Below, one piece after another: positions 43,980 to 53,771 of a DNA stretch of 64,000 nucleotides (its first letter is position 1; each line of letters opens with the position of its first letter). Location of the stretch: contig WHTK01000006.1 in assembly GCA_009377745.1 (NCBI GenBank), positions 1-64,000 of the forward strand. The letters run 5' to 3'. A program made the translations under genes and the position numbers. The notes under the pieces were generated by a model. That model made no database searches. It was not told where the DNA came from and saw only the letters and a program-made list of their open reading frames with translations. The stretch comes from Dehalococcoidia bacterium. Lineage in GTDB: Bacteria; Chloroflexota; Dehalococcoidia; DSTF01; WHTK01.

Positions 43980-45623
43980 CTACTCCCACTCAATAGTCCC
44001 GGGCGGCTTGGACGTGATGTCATAGACGACGCGGTTGACGCCGCGCACCTCATTGACGATCCGGTTCGAAATCCGCGCCAGCACGTCATAGGGCAGGCGC
44101 GCCCAGTCGGCCGTCATAGCGTCGTCTGCCGTTACGGCGCGCAGGGCGATGACGTTGCCATAAGTGCGAAAGTCACCCTGGACGCCGACGCTGCGGGTGT
44201 CGGTCAGGACGGCGAAGGCCTGCCAGAGTTCGTCATACAACCCCGCGTCGGTTATCTCCTCCATGACGATGGCGTCCGCCGCCTGCAGCGTCGCTACCTT
44301 CTCCTTCGTCACCTCGCCGATGATCCGGATCGCCAGCCCGGGGCCGGGGAACGGCTGCCGCCCGACGATCTCCTGCGGCAAGCCAACCTCAAGGCCTACC
44401 TTGCGCACCTCGTCCTTGAACAGGTAGCGCAGCGGCTCCACGACGCGCAGCACCATGTCCTCCGGCAGCCCGCCGACGTTGTGGTGCGTCTTGATCACCT
44501 GTGCCGTCTTGCCCTTCGAGGCGGTCTGGCCGCTTTCGATTACGTCCGGGTAGGTCGTGCCCTGGATCATGTGGTCGATGTGGCCGAACTCGGCCGCCGT
44601 CTCTTCGAAGACGCGCACGAAGGTCTCGCCGATGCGTTTGCGCTTCGTCTCCGGATCGGTAATCCCGGCTAGCCCGGCGAGAAAGCGGTCCCCGGCGTCG
44701 ACGAAGTGGAGCTGGATGCCGAGGTTGCGATGGAACGTCTCCTGGACTTGCTGCGGCTCGCCCTGGCGCATGACGCCGTTATCGACGAAGACGCAGGTCA
44801 GCCTGTCGCCGATTGCCGCATGAGTGATCGCCGCCGCGACCGACGAATCAACGCCGCCGGAGAGGGCGCAGATCGCCCGCCCTTCGCCAACTTGGCGCCT
44901 CACGTCCTCGATGGCGCGCTCCAGGATCGACCGCGCCGTCCAGCCGCCCTGGGCGCGGCAGACGTTGAAGAGGAAGTTGCGCAGGATCTCGGGGCCCTGG
45001 GGCGTGTGGACGACCTCAGGGTGAAACTGCAGGCCGTAATGGTCATGGTTGTCGGCGATCACGGCGTGGGGTGAGTTAGTCGTGTGCGCCAGCGAGCGGA
45101 AGCCAGGCGGCAGGTCGGTCACCCGGTCGCCGTGGCTCATCCACACCGCCAGCGTCGAAGGCAGGTCGGCGAACAGTGACGACGTCTCGTTAACGTTGAT
45201 TATAGCGGGGCCATACTCCCGCCGCGCCCCCGGGGCCACCTGGCCGCCAAGCTGCTGCGCCAGGAGCTGCATGCCGTAGCAGATGCCCAGCACCGGCAGT
45301 TCAGACTCGAAGACGTAGGAGGGGGCTACCGGCGCGTCGTCATTATAGACGCTGGACGGGCCGCCGGAGAGGATGAAGCCCCGTGGATTGAGGTCCGCCA
45401 CGGCCTCGAAAGGGGCGTCGTGGGGCAGCAGCTCGCAGTAGACGCCGCATTCGCGCACCCGCCTTGCGATCAGCAGGCTGTACTGCGACCCGAAGTCGAG
45501 GATGACGATCGATTCCTTGACACGGCTATGGTCGGCGGCACGCCGCGCGACCGCCGCTGCGACCCAGTTATCCTCGCCAGGGTCTCGTGGTAACGGCCGT
45601 TCGGGAGTGATGCTCTCGCTCAA
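43980..45623 (-). CDS. guaA: GMP synthase (glutamine-hydrolysing)
   Basis: A 547-residue GuaA converting XMP to GMP. The class I amidotransferase domain has the nucleophile Cys in [16 protein letters not shown] and His-Glu in [11 protein letters not shown]; the ATP pyrophosphatase P-loop is [17 protein letters not shown]; the dimerisation domain ends KPPGTIEWE. The first 35 residues before [20 protein letters not shown] are an extra, poorly conserved extension, so the true start could be further in. It leads the minus-strand purine run and is divergent from tsaC. Confidence 0.96.
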   Translation of the reverse strand: MSESITPERPLPRDPGEDNWVAAAVARRAADHSRVKESIVILDFGSQYSLLIARRVRECGVYCELLPHDAPFEAVADLNPRGFILSGGPSSVYNDDAPVAPSYVFESELPVLGICYGMQLLAQQLGGQVAPGARREYGPAIINVNETSSLFADLPSTLAVWMSHGDRVTDLPPGFRSLAHTTNSPHAVIADNHDHYGLQFHPEVVHTPQGPEILRNFLFNVCRAQGGWTARSILERAIEDVRRQVGEGRAICALSGGVDSSVAAAITHAAIGDRLTCVFVDNGVMRQGEPQQVQETFHRNLGIQLHFVDAGDRFLAGLAGITDPETKRKRIGETFVRVFEETAAEFGHIDHMIQGTTYPDVIESGQTASKGKTAQVIKTHHNVGGLPEDMVLRVVEPLRYLFKDEVRKVGLEVGLPQEIVGRQPFPGPGLAIRIIGEVTKEKVATLQAADAIVMEEITDAGLYDELWQAFAVLTDTRSVGVQGDFRTYGNVIALRAVTADDAMTADWARLPYDVLARISNRIVNEVRGVNRVVYDITSKPPGTIEWE

Positions 45624-45662
45624 ATGATTAGGCCCTTGAGTAAATCAACCCAACAACTACCA

Positions 45663-45671
45663 TGCTATACT
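45663..45671 (+). promoter_or_regulatory. Extended -10 element upstream of tsaC
   Basis: TGCTATACT, an extended -10 box with TATACT at 45666-45671, 12 bases before the GTG start of tsaC. No good -35 at 17 bases. If used, the transcript would have almost no leader. Confidence 0.35.
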
Positions 45672-45683
45672 TGGCCTGCCTAA

Positions 45684-46295
45684 GTGACCATCCCTGCGAC
45701 CTCTGAGAACGTCGAAAAAGCCGTCGCGGCATTGCAGAACGGCGGCGTCATCGCGATGCCTACAGACACATTGTACGCGCTGGTCTCGGATGCCCGCGAC
45801 GCCAATGCGGTGCGCCGTGTCTACGCCATCAAAGGCCGCGAGGACGGCAAACCGCTGCCTCTCTTCGTCGCGGATTTGGCTATGGCCAGGCGCTTCGCCG
45901 AGCTCAATGACACCGCGCGGCGGCTGGCTCAGCGTTTCTGGCCCGGCGCCCTGACCATCGTCGTCAACAAGGCGCCGTCGTTTGACTCCGAGGCCTTGGC
46001 CGGCGGCGCTACGGTCGCCCTGCGAGTTCCGGATTACCACCTCACGCTCGCCGTTGTCAGTAGTCTGGATGGCCCAATTACCGCCACCAGCGCCAACCGC
46101 AGCGGCGGCGCCGATCCTGCCTCCGCCGACGAGGTGCGACGCCAGCTAGGCGATGAGGTTGACCTGATCATCGATGGCGGCGTCTGCCCCGTCGGTGTGT
46201 CCTCGACGATCGTCGATTGCACCGGCGCTGAGCCTCGCATCCTGCGGCTCGGCGCGCTCAGTGAGGCCTCGATCATCGCCGCCCTGACGGGTTAG
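45684..46295 (+). CDS. tsaC: L-threonylcarbamoyladenylate synthase (Sua5/YciO/YrdC family)
   Basis: A 203-residue YrdC-domain protein: AVAALQNGGVIAMPTDTLYA, VYAIKGREDGKPLPLFVADL, RFWPGALTIVV and ATSANRSGGADPAS are the family motifs for ATP, threonine and bicarbonate binding. It makes the threonylcarbamoyl-AMP used for t6A37 in ANN-decoding tRNAs. GTG 45684 is the start. It is followed by rpiB after 10 bases, in an operon with glycolytic genes. Confidence 0.9.
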   Translation: MTIPATSENVEKAVAALQNGGVIAMPTDTLYALVSDARDANAVRRVYAIKGREDGKPLPLFVADLAMARRFAELNDTARRLAQRFWPGALTIVVNKAPSFDSEALAGGATVALRVPDYHLTLAVVSSLDGPITATSANRSGGADPASADEVRRQLGDEVDLIIDGGVCPVGVSSTIVDCTGAEPRILRLGALSEASIIAALTG

Positions 46296-46305
46296 TCTGA
46301 CAGCG

Positions 46306-46731
46306 ATGCGAGTAGCCATTGGCTCCGACCACGCCGGCGTTGCCTACAAGGCGATGCTGATCGATCTGCTGACTGGGCTGGGGCACGAGGTCAAGGACTT
46401 CGGCACGGACACGGAGGACAACGTCGACTATCCAGACTACATCCGGCCCGTCGCTGAAGCCGTCGCGCGCGGCGATTTCGACCGGGGCATCGTCCTCGGC
46501 GGCTCCGGCAACGGCGAGGCGATGGTCGCGAACAAGGTGCGCGGTGTTCGCTGCGCCCTCTGCTGGGACGCGACCACGGCGCGCTTGGCCCGCATGCACA
46601 ACGACGCTAACGTTGTCTCTATCGGCCAGCGGGTTGTCGGCTCTGAGGTCGCCAGGGATCTGGTACAAGTCTTCCTCAGCACCGGCTTCGAGGGAGGACG
46701 CCACGCCGGTCGGATCGCCAAGATCGAATGA
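46306..46731 (+). CDS. rpiB: Ribose-5-phosphate isomerase B
   Basis: A 141-residue RpiB/LacAB-family isomerase: MRVAIGSDHAGVAYKAMLID and RGIVLGGSGNGEAMVANKVR. The position that holds the catalytic Cys in the E. coli type is Gly/Ser here (LGGSGNG), as in the mycobacterial type, which uses an acidic base. HNDANVVSIGQRVVG is the phosphate-binding region. It overlaps the next gene by four bases. Confidence 0.92.
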   Translation: MRVAIGSDHAGVAYKAMLIDLLTGLGHEVKDFGTDTEDNVDYPDYIRPVAEAVARGDFDRGIVLGGSGNGEAMVANKVRGVRCALCWDATTARLARMHNDANVVSIGQRVVGSEVARDLVQVFLSTGFEGGRHAGRIAKIE

Positions 46732-47393
46732 CAGACGACCCTTTCGCGGCGCACAGGCCCCTCCTGGTCGAGGAATTGCGACGCGCCGTCGATGGCGTCT
46801 CGTTGCACAATGGCGCCGTCCTGCGCCAGCAGGTCTCCTCCGGCAGCGAGTCGGATGCTGGTCTGCTGCCGGGGCTGCTCTGCCTGCTCACGGCAGAGGC
46901 GCTGAGCGGACGAGCAGAATCGGCCTTGCCGGCCGCGACGGCGCTCACTCTGCTTACGACAATGGCTGAGGTATTCGGCACAATCTCCGTCGCATCCAAT
47001 GACGAAGGACTGATCCACTCCTGGGGCATGCCGCGCACCCTCAACGCTGGCGATGCCTGCTTCGCACTGGCCCAGGAGACGCTGCTCAAGGCCCACAGCC
47101 TTGATGCGGGACGCCGTCTCAAGGCCACCGGACTCTTGGACAGGGCTGCGCGCGCTACCAGCGACTCGCTTTTCGAGCGGGCCAGCGCTAACGCCACGTC
47201 AGTGAGCCGGGCCGAGCTGCTTTCGGCCGCGATGGCCTTGGGCGCGCTCAGCGCCGGCGCCAATGACCAAACCGTGGAGCAAATGGGCGCCTACGGGCGT
47301 AGCCTTCTGTCAGGTAGGGGTGAAGTCCTGCCTGGCGACCTGGCTGATCGCCTCTCGCCGGCCGCAGCCTACGTGGCGGAGGTGAGGCAGTGA
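46728..47393 (+). CDS. Polyprenyl-synthetase-like protein lacking catalytic aspartates
   Basis: A 221-residue protein with the outline of a trans-isoprenyl diphosphate synthase: LRQQVSSGSESDAGLLPGLL, ALPAATALTLLTTMAEVFGT and GMPRTLNAGDACFALAQETL match the helices around the first and following conserved regions (family: ...NAGDxLFALA). However the first DDxxD is replaced by SVASNDE-like sequence, the second is absent, and the protein is about 100 residues shorter than normal. It therefore cannot bind Mg-diphosphate in the usual way. It is coupled on both sides (four-base overlaps with rpiB and pgk), so it is kept in this operon for some other role, perhaps structural or regulatory. Confidence 0.7.
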   Translation: MTDDPFAAHRPLLVEELRRAVDGVSLHNGAVLRQQVSSGSESDAGLLPGLLCLLTAEALSGRAESALPAATALTLLTTMAEVFGTISVASNDEGLIHSWGMPRTLNAGDACFALAQETLLKAHSLDAGRRLKATGLLDRAARATSDSLFERASANATSVSRAELLSAAMALGALSAGANDQTVEQMGAYGRSLLSGRGEVLPGDLADRLSPAAAYVAEVRQ

Positions 47394-48573
47394 AGAAGTC
47401 TGTCAGAGACATCGATGTCGCCGGCAAGCGAGTGCTAATGCGCGTCGATTTCAACGTCCCCTTCGACCGTCAGGGCGGCATCGCCGACGACAGCCGCATC
47501 CGAGCCGCTGTGCCGACGATCCGCTACCTTCTGGACCAGGACGCCCGCGTCATCCTCTGCTCCCATCTCGGCCGCCCCGATGGCAAGGTCGTCGATTCGC
47601 TGCGGCTGGCGCCCATCGCCGAGCGTCTCGCCGAGATCGTTGGCCAGTCTGTGAAGATGGCGGCGGACTGCGTCGGGCCGGATGCTGAGGCTGCCGTCGC
47701 TGCGCTGGGGCCGCGAGACCTGCTCATGCTCGAGAACCTGCGCTTCCACCCCGAAGAAGAAGCCAATGATGAAGCGTTCGCGCGCCAGCTCGCCTCCCTG
47801 GCCGATGTCTACGTCAACGATGCCTTCGGAGCCGCCCACCGCGCTCACGCCTCGACGGCCGGAGTGGCGGCGTTCCTGCCCGCTGTCGCCGGCTTCCTGA
47901 TGCTCAATGAGATTGAGGAGCTGGGCAATGTCCTCGGCGACCCGCGGCGGCCGATGGCGGCGATCCTCGGCGGCGCCAAGATCAGCTCCAAAATCGGCGT
48001 CCTCCAAAATCTACTGCCACGTGTCGATTACCTCCTGCTCGGCGGCGGCATCGCCTCCACCTTCCTCAAGGCGCGCGGCATCAATGTGGCCGACTCCCTT
48101 GTAGAGGATGAGTACCTGGACACCGCGAGCGAGGTGATGACCACGGCGGAGCAGCAAGGCATCCCTGTCCTCCTGCCCGTAGATGTCGTAATTGCCGACG
48201 CGTTCGCCGCCGACGCCAACAAGCAGACCGTCCCAGCAAACGCCGTGCCTGCCGGCTGGCGCATCCTCGATGTCGGCCCCGAGACGCTGGCCGCCTTCCG
48301 GGAAGCGTTGAGCCAGTGCCGTACCGTCTTCTGGAACGGCACTCCCGGCGTCGCCGAGTTCCCAGCCTTCGCCGAGGGCTCCATGGCCCTGCCCTGGCGC
48401 TGGCCGGCCTCGACGCCCGCGTCGTCGTCGGTGGCGGTGAGACCGCGGCGCTGGTGGAGGACGCCGGCCTGCGCGAGCGCTACACGCACGTCTCGACCGG
48501 CGGCGGCGCCTCGCTGGAGTTCATCGAAGGCCGCGTCCTGCCCGGCGTTGCGGCGCTACAAGAAAAGGACTGA
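47390..48573 (+). CDS. pgk: Phosphoglycerate kinase, frameshifted near its end
   Basis: PGK of about 394 residues, if one frameshift is bridged. Motifs in the first frame: [71 protein letters not shown], and [20 protein letters not shown]. Close to 48390 the reading shifts by one base (net -1), after which the second frame gives [20 protein letters not shown] and [20 protein letters not shown], ending in TGA at 48573. Without repair the product would have a foreign tail and no GGGET nucleotide loop. Since PGK is essential for glycolysis, a sequencing error is at least as likely as a true mutation. Confidence 0.85.
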
Positions 48574-48632
48574 AGGAGCCCGCACCTGGGCTTCATCTAT
48601 AGTTAGATTTTGAGTGAGGGTAGAATCTGCAC

Positions 48633-49835
48633 ATGGAAATTGAACTACTGCGCGACCTGGCTACTCCCAACTCGGCCAAGATACTGCTCTGCGTCGTTGA
48701 TGGCCTCGGCGGTCTGCCGGACGCGGAGACGCGCCGCAGCGAGATGGAGGCCGCTTCTCTGCCCAACCTCGACCGCATGGCGTCTGACTCGGTCTGCGGC
48801 CTGACTGTGCCGGTAGGCTACGGTGTTTCGCCCGGTAGCGGCCCCGGCCACCTCGCACTCTTCGGCTATGACCCCCTCAAGTACGAGGTCGGGCGCGGCG
48901 TCCTCGAGTCCCTGGGCATCGATTTCGACTTGCGGGACACGGACGTGGCGGCGCGCGGCAATTTCTGCACCCTCGATGCGGACGGCCTAATCACTGATCG
49001 TCGCGCTGGCCGCATCCCGACGGAGGAGACGACTCAGCTGGTCGAGCGTCTGCGCGAGATCAAGCTACCCGGCGTTGAGCTTATTCTGGAGCCGGTACGC
49101 GAGCACCGTTGGGTGCTGGTCCTGCGCGGCGAAGGACTGGAGGACGGCCTTACCCAGACGGACCCGGAGCGCGAGGGCGTCGTACCGCCACCGGTACGAG
49201 CCCTGCGTCCGGAGGCTGAGCGCACGGCCGGCTTGGTCAACGACTTCATCGAGCAGGCGCAAAAGAAGCTCTTCGAGCAGCCGACGGCCAACGGCGTGCT
49301 GCTGCGCGGCTTCGCCAAGCACCCGGACTTCCCGCCGATGCCGGAGTTCACCCGGATGCGCACGGGCGCCTTTGCGGTCTATCCCATGTACCGCGGCCTG
49401 GCCAAGCTGGTCGGCATGACGGCGGCGCCCGGTGGTGGCAACCCCAAGAGCAAGGTCGATGAGGTACGTGCCGCCTGGGATGACTTCGACTTCTTTTTCT
49501 ACCACTTCAAGCCGGCCGACGCCGCCGGCGAGGACGGCAACTACAAGGCCAAGGTCGCGGCGCTGGAGCAGTTCGACGCGCTGGTCCCGGAGCTCCGCTC
49601 CCTCGGCGCCGATGTCATGATGGTCGCGGGCGACCACTCGACCCCGGCCCAGATGGCGGCGCACAGCTGGCACCCGGTACCGTTCATGATCAACTCGACC
49701 CTCGGCGAGCGCGACCGCGTCAACGAATTCACCGAGACGGCCTGCCTCGCCGGCGCACTCGGCACTTTCCCGGCCAAGGAAGTGCTGTCGCTGGCCATGG
49801 CGCACGCCAACAAGCTGATGAAGTTCGGGGCCTAA
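48633..49835 (+). CDS. apgM: 2,3-bisphosphoglycerate-independent phosphoglycerate mutase, archaeal type
   Basis: A 400-residue ApgM of the alkaline-phosphatase superfamily. Metal-binding and catalytic residues: ILLCVVDGLGGLPDAETRRS (Asp), GVSPGSGPGHLALFGYDPLK (catalytic Ser), RGNFCTLDADGLITDRRAGR, and VMMVAGDHSTPAQMAAHSWH (Asp-His). It interconverts 3- and 2-phosphoglycerate. This type is common in archaea and in some bacteria such as Chloroflexota, and is unrelated to GpmA/GpmI in size. It shares one base with tpiA (TAATG). Confidence 0.95.
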   Translation: MEIELLRDLATPNSAKILLCVVDGLGGLPDAETRRSEMEAASLPNLDRMASDSVCGLTVPVGYGVSPGSGPGHLALFGYDPLKYEVGRGVLESLGIDFDLRDTDVAARGNFCTLDADGLITDRRAGRIPTEETTQLVERLREIKLPGVELILEPVREHRWVLVLRGEGLEDGLTQTDPEREGVVPPPVRALRPEAERTAGLVNDFIEQAQKKLFEQPTANGVLLRGFAKHPDFPPMPEFTRMRTGAFAVYPMYRGLAKLVGMTAAPGGGNPKSKVDEVRAAWDDFDFFFYHFKPADAAGEDGNYKAKVAALEQFDALVPELRSLGADVMMVAGDHSTPAQMAAHSWHPVPFMINSTLGERDRVNEFTETACLAGALGTFPAKEVLSLAMAHANKLMKFGA

Positions 49836-50593
49836 TGGCTCGTATACCGATAGTCGCGGGCAACTGGAAGATGAACACGGTTGCCGAATCCGCGCGTGAC
49901 CTCATCGAAGCGATGAAGGCCGGCGGCATCGATTCGATCCAGGGTGTCGAGAAAGTGATCTGCCCGCCCTTTGTCTACCTCGGTCTCGCCGCCGATCTGA
50001 CGCGCGGCACGAGCCTCAGAGTAGGAGCTCAGGACGTTCACTGGGAGGAGAAAGGCGCCTTCACCGGCGAAGTCAGCCCGGCCATGCTGCGTGACTACGC
50101 CGTATACGCGATCATCGGCCACTCCGAGCGGCGCGCCCTTTTCGGCGAGACCGACGAGCAGGTCAGTAAGAAGCTCAAGGCTGCCCTCGATCACCGCCTC
50201 ATGCCCATCGTCTGCGTCGGCGAGACCGGCTCCGAGCGCGAGGCTGGCCAGACCCTCAGCATCTTGCGCCGCCAGGTCCACGGCGCCCTGCATGACGTCG
50301 AGCTGCCTGCGACCGCCGTAATCGCCTATGAGCCGGTCTGGGCTATAGGCACCGGCGTTGCTGCCACGGCCGCTGACGCCAACGACGCCATCGGCTTCAT
50401 CCGTGACGAGGTCTCCAAGCTTCAGGGCACGGCCACCGCCGAGGCGATACGCATTCTCTACGGCGGCAGCGTCAACGCCACCAACATTACCGATTTCTTC
50501 TCGCAGCCGGAGGTCGATGGTGGTCTGGCCGGCGGTGCATCCCTTGACGCGGCGGCCTATGTGGCCATGTGCCGCTCAGTCGCCGAGCTCTAG
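49835..50593 (+). CDS. tpiA: Triosephosphate isomerase
   Basis: A 252-residue TIM barrel: PIVAGNWKMNTVAESARDLI has the catalytic Lys region, AIIGHSERRALFGETDEQVS the electrophilic His, VIAYEPVWAIGTGVAATAAD the catalytic Glu and flexible loop, and ILYGGSVNATNITDFF the phosphate site. Complete. Its ATG overlaps the apgM stop by one base, so pgk-apgM-tpiA is a lower-glycolysis operon. Confidence 0.97.
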   Translation: MARIPIVAGNWKMNTVAESARDLIEAMKAGGIDSIQGVEKVICPPFVYLGLAADLTRGTSLRVGAQDVHWEEKGAFTGEVSPAMLRDYAVYAIIGHSERRALFGETDEQVSKKLKAALDHRLMPIVCVGETGSEREAGQTLSILRRQVHGALHDVELPATAVIAYEPVWAIGTGVAATAADANDAIGFIRDEVSKLQGTATAEAIRILYGGSVNATNITDFFSQPEVDGGLAGGASLDAAAYVAMCRSVAEL

Positions 50594-50670
50594 CCTGCTG
50601 TTTCTACTACGAAACGCCGCGCTCCTGAGAACCCCTATCCTATAGACACGGGAGAGGCACATAAAATCTC

Positions 50671-51627
50671 GTGTTTGATGATCACTCCTCGGTGCGACGT
50701 CCGCTCCTCGCCGTGGTCGGCGCCACGGCGACCGGCAAGAGCGACGTTGCCATCGCCCTGGCCAAAACCTTCGATGGCGAGGTCGTCAACACCGATGCTT
50801 ACCAGCTCTACCGCGGCCTCGATATCGGCGCCGCCAAGCTCGATGCCGCGACGCGTCAGCGCGTCCCTCACCACATGATCGACATCACGGACCCGGACGA
50901 GCCGCTGACCCTCGCCGGGTACCTCGACGCCGCAAATGCCGCCATGGAGGATGTCTGGTCTCGAGGACGCCTGCCCATCCTGGCCGGTGGCAGCGGCCAG
51001 TACGTCTGGGCGATCATCGAGGGCTGGCAGGTGCCCCGTGTCGCCCCCGACAAGGCGCTGCGCGACGAGCTTGAGGCCTTTGCCACAGCCGAGGGCCCAG
51101 CCGCCGTCCACGCCCGTCTTGCCGCCATCGATCCCGAGGCCGCCTCCCGCTTAGACCCCAACAATCTGCGCCGCGTGGTTCGCGCCCTGGAAGTAGTCAC
51201 CTGCACCGGCCTACCCCTGGCCGCCTGCCAGACCCGTAGCCCCGTGGACGCGGACGTATTTATCCTGGGTTTGCGACTCGACCGCGACGAGCATTATCGC
51301 CGCCTGGACCAGCGCGCTGAGGCGATGTTCGCAGCCGGCCTCGTAGGCGAAGTTAAGGATCTGCGCGATCAGGGCTACGGGGAAACGCAGCAGCTACGGG
51401 GCGGTATCGGCTATAAGGAGGTCAGCCAGTACCTCGAGGGCGATATCGACCTGGATGAGGCGCTGCGGCGCACCAAGAACGCCAACCACCGCCTCGTCCG
51501 GCGTCAGGGCGCCTGGTTCAAGGATACGGACCCGCGTATCCACTGGCTTGACGCGGGAAATTTGCTCATCGAGTCCTCAATTACCGTCGTAGCAGATTGG
51601 CTGCGAAGCCGTCAGCAATCCTATTGA
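50671..51627 (+). CDS. miaA: tRNA dimethylallyltransferase
   Basis: A 318-residue MiaA, which puts a dimethylallyl group on A37 of UNN-decoding tRNAs. P-loop GATATGKSDVAIALAK near residue 17, EVVNTDAYQLYRGLDIGAAK, the DPDEPLTLAGYL region, GGSGQYVWAIIEGWQVP, and RLDPNNLRRVVRALEV. The start is GTG 50671. Note the C-terminal catalytic KNANHRLVRRQGAWFK segment, where a usual RQxTWFR pattern is slightly changed. Confidence 0.93.
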   Translation: MFDDHSSVRRPLLAVVGATATGKSDVAIALAKTFDGEVVNTDAYQLYRGLDIGAAKLDAATRQRVPHHMIDITDPDEPLTLAGYLDAANAAMEDVWSRGRLPILAGGSGQYVWAIIEGWQVPRVAPDKALRDELEAFATAEGPAAVHARLAAIDPEAASRLDPNNLRRVVRALEVVTCTGLPLAACQTRSPVDADVFILGLRLDRDEHYRRLDQRAEAMFAAGLVGEVKDLRDQGYGETQQLRGGIGYKEVSQYLEGDIDLDEALRRTKNANHRLVRRQGAWFKDTDPRIHWLDAGNLLIESSITVVADWLRSRQQSY

Positions 51628-51684
51628 AATCGGCGCCGCCCGCGCGTTAGGCACCTGATAGGGCCTCGAGACGACCATGAGGCC

Positions 51685-51960
51685 ATGGACGAGAACCTTA
51701 AGCCTCAGGAATCCACTCAGCAGGAAACCAGGGCGCTCTGTAGTGTTAGCAACTGCCCTCAGCCTGCCACGACCAGCGAGAAGGCCGAGTCCGAGCACTG
51801 GCGCGTCGTGATCCACTATTGCGATGAGCACGCGCGTGAGATCAATGAGGGCACGCCCCTCGGGCCCGTTGGTCTCGAGGGCGGGCGCCTGGAGGTCAGG
51901 TCCAGAGGCATCGAGGAGCCGTTGGTACCGAGCACGGGTCAGGCCATCGGCCCCGGCTGA
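51685..51960 (+). CDS. Small hypothetical protein with a Cys/His cluster
   Basis: A 91-residue frame: residues 19-50 contain LCSVSNCPQPATTSE and VVIHYCDEHAREI, giving Cys-x5-Cys and Cys-x2-His, a possible metal site. The C-terminal part (LEGGRLEVRSRGIEEPLVPS) is strand-like. It follows miaA by 57 bases on the same strand. Family not recognised. Confidence 0.5.
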   Translation: MDENLKPQESTQQETRALCSVSNCPQPATTSEKAESEHWRVVIHYCDEHAREINEGTPLGPVGLEGGRLEVRSRGIEEPLVPSTGQAIGPG

Positions 51961-51965
51961 TCGGT

Positions 51966-52763
51966 CTACTTCTGCTCTGCGGCCAGCCGGGCGTCCAGAA
52001 TCCTAGCGAGGTTAGAGACTTCTTCGCGGATATTGGACGGGTCGGCCCTGTCAACGCCGACATAGCTGATCACCTGGCCGCGCCGGAAGGTGATTGTCGT
52101 CGTGTAGACGATGACCTTGCCCAGCGTCCCGGCCTCGTACGATGTCACGCCTACAGAGCCGCTGGCCTCATCGCCAATACCACTGGTGCTGAATCTCTCA
52201 GCCTCGATCACACTAACCCCGTGCCGGGACGTTTCGCCCACGTGCAGGGGCCGGGCCGCTATCTCACGGAAGTGGGCCGAGGCTCCTTCTGCCAGCCGGT
52301 ATAGGTCTATCTGAGAGAAGAGGTAAACCGGCCCGGACGTCCCCGGCGTAGCTGTTTCCAGGGCGTAAGCCTCCGCCATGCCCCGGATCCTGTCGTGCTC
52401 GATAATCGCGTCCAGCTCCTCGGCCGCGTCCCTGTCGTCGAAGGCCACCGCCACAAACGTCCGGTCAGAGATCAAGCCCGAGAAGTCCGGAGCGTAAGCC
52501 AGCCGGGCATAAGCTTCGCCGGCCTCCGCCTTGTCAAGGAGTAGGGCCTCCAGGTGCTCCTCGGAGAAGCGTTGTGGCTCCACGCCTGCCAGCACCCAGT
52601 AGCCGGCTCCGGCCAGCAGCAGAGCTAGCAGGCCGATGCCCAGCCAGCTCTGGCTAAGCCGCCGCCACCACCGCGACTTCTTCGAGCCTTGCTCGCCCGC
52701 GATGTCCTGCCCGCCTGCTGCTCCGTGTCGCCTTTTCAACGTCTGCCGGCGCGACTGGCCCAT
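51966..52763 (-). CDS. Membrane-anchored protein of unknown function
   Basis: A 265-residue protein with a basic N-terminus (RRQTLKRRHG, KKSRWWRRLSQS), one transmembrane helix at about 41-63 (LGIGLLALLLAGAGYWVLAG) and an extracytoplasmic domain of about 200 residues with alternating strands (VAVAFDDRDAAEELDAIIEH, VGVTSYEAGTLGKVIVYTTT). No catalytic motif is evident. It lies five bases after the hemB stop and is probably transcribed with the heme operon. Not recognised. Confidence 0.65.
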   Translation of the reverse strand: MGQSRRQTLKRRHGAAGGQDIAGEQGSKKSRWWRRLSQSWLGIGLLALLLAGAGYWVLAGVEPQRFSEEHLEALLLDKAEAGEAYARLAYAPDFSGLISDRTFVAVAFDDRDAAEELDAIIEHDRIRGMAEAYALETATPGTSGPVYLFSQIDLYRLAEGASAHFREIAARPLHVGETSRHGVSVIEAERFSTSGIGDEASGSVGVTSYEAGTLGKVIVYTTTITFRRGQVISYVGVDRADPSNIREEVSNLARILDARLAAEQK

Positions 52764-52768
52764 CCAGG

Positions 52769-53764
52769 TTAGCGCTCAACGAGCCAGCGGGCGGCTTCTT
52801 TGGCGTGGTAGGTGATGATGATGTCGGCGCCGGCGCGCTTGATGCCGGTAAGGGCCTCCATGATGGCGCGACGCTCCTCCAGCCAGCCGTTCTGAATCGC
52901 GGCCTTGAGCATGGCGTACTCGCCGGAGACGTTGTAGGCGGCGAGGGGCACGTCGAAGCGCTGACGGGCCTGTGACAGCACGTCCAGGTAAGGCAGCGCC
53001 GGCTTGACCATTACGATGTCGGCGCCTTCAGCGATCTCGGCCTCGATCTCACGCATCGCCTCGCGGGCGTTGGGCGGGTCCATCTGGTAGCCGCGGCGGT
53101 CGCCGAACTGGGGCACGCTCTCGGCGGCGACACGGAAGGGGCCGTAGAAGGCGGAGGCGTACTTGGCGGCGTAGGCCATGATTGGAGTTGAGGTGTGGCC
53201 GGCGTCGTCGAGTGCGGCGCGCAGGGCGCTGGTGTGGCCGTCCATCATGTCGCTGGGGGCGACGATGTCGGCGCCGGCTTCGGCCTGGCTGACGGCGATG
53301 CGGCCCAGCAACTCCAACGTCGTATCGTTCTCGACCTCGCCGCTGGGGGTGACGATGCCGCAGTGACCGTGGTCGGTGTACTCGCAGAGGCAGACATCGC
53401 AGATGACGCAGAGGCCGGGGTCGGCGCTCTTGAGGGCGTGTACGGCCTGCTGGACGATGCCGTCCCTGGCGTAGGCCTCCGTGCCGAGGCCGTCTTTGGT
53501 CTCCGGCAGGCCGAAGAGCAGGACGGCGGGAATACCGAGGCTGCGCAGCTCTTCGGCCTCGGCGGCGAGCTGGTCCAGGGAGAGCTGGTACTGGCCCGGC
53601 ATGGAGGCGATCTCGTTGCGGAGGCCGTGGCCGTGGCTGACGAAGAGGGGATGGACGAAGTCGGCCGGGTCCAGCCGCGTCTCAGCCACGAGGCGTCTTA
53701 GCGCCTCGCTGCGGCGCAGACGCCGGAAGCGCTGGAAGGGAGCCAGGAGGCGGGTAGTGGTCAT
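52769..53764 (-). CDS. hemB: Porphobilinogen synthase (delta-aminolevulinic acid dehydratase)
   Basis: A 331-residue HemB. Start 53764 ([20 protein letters not shown]) is preferred over the longer frame because homology begins there. Zinc-site Cys are present in [19 protein letters not shown]; catalytic Lys in [13 protein letters not shown] and [15 protein letters not shown]. It condenses two ALA to porphobilinogen. It lies seven bases after the Nudix gene in an operon whose other members make and use uroporphyrinogen III. Confidence 0.95.
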   Translation of the reverse strand: MTTTRLLAPFQRFRRLRRSEALRRLVAETRLDPADFVHPLFVSHGHGLRNEIASMPGQYQLSLDQLAAEAEELRSLGIPAVLLFGLPETKDGLGTEAYARDGIVQQAVHALKSADPGLCVICDVCLCEYTDHGHCGIVTPSGEVENDTTLELLGRIAVSQAEAGADIVAPSDMMDGHTSALRAALDDAGHTSTPIMAYAAKYASAFYGPFRVAAESVPQFGDRRGYQMDPPNAREAMREIEAEIAEGADIVMVKPALPYLDVLSQARQRFDVPLAAYNVSGEYAMLKAAIQNGWLEERRAIMEALTGIKRAGADIIITYHAKEAARWLVER

Positions 53765-53771
53765 GGCCAGA

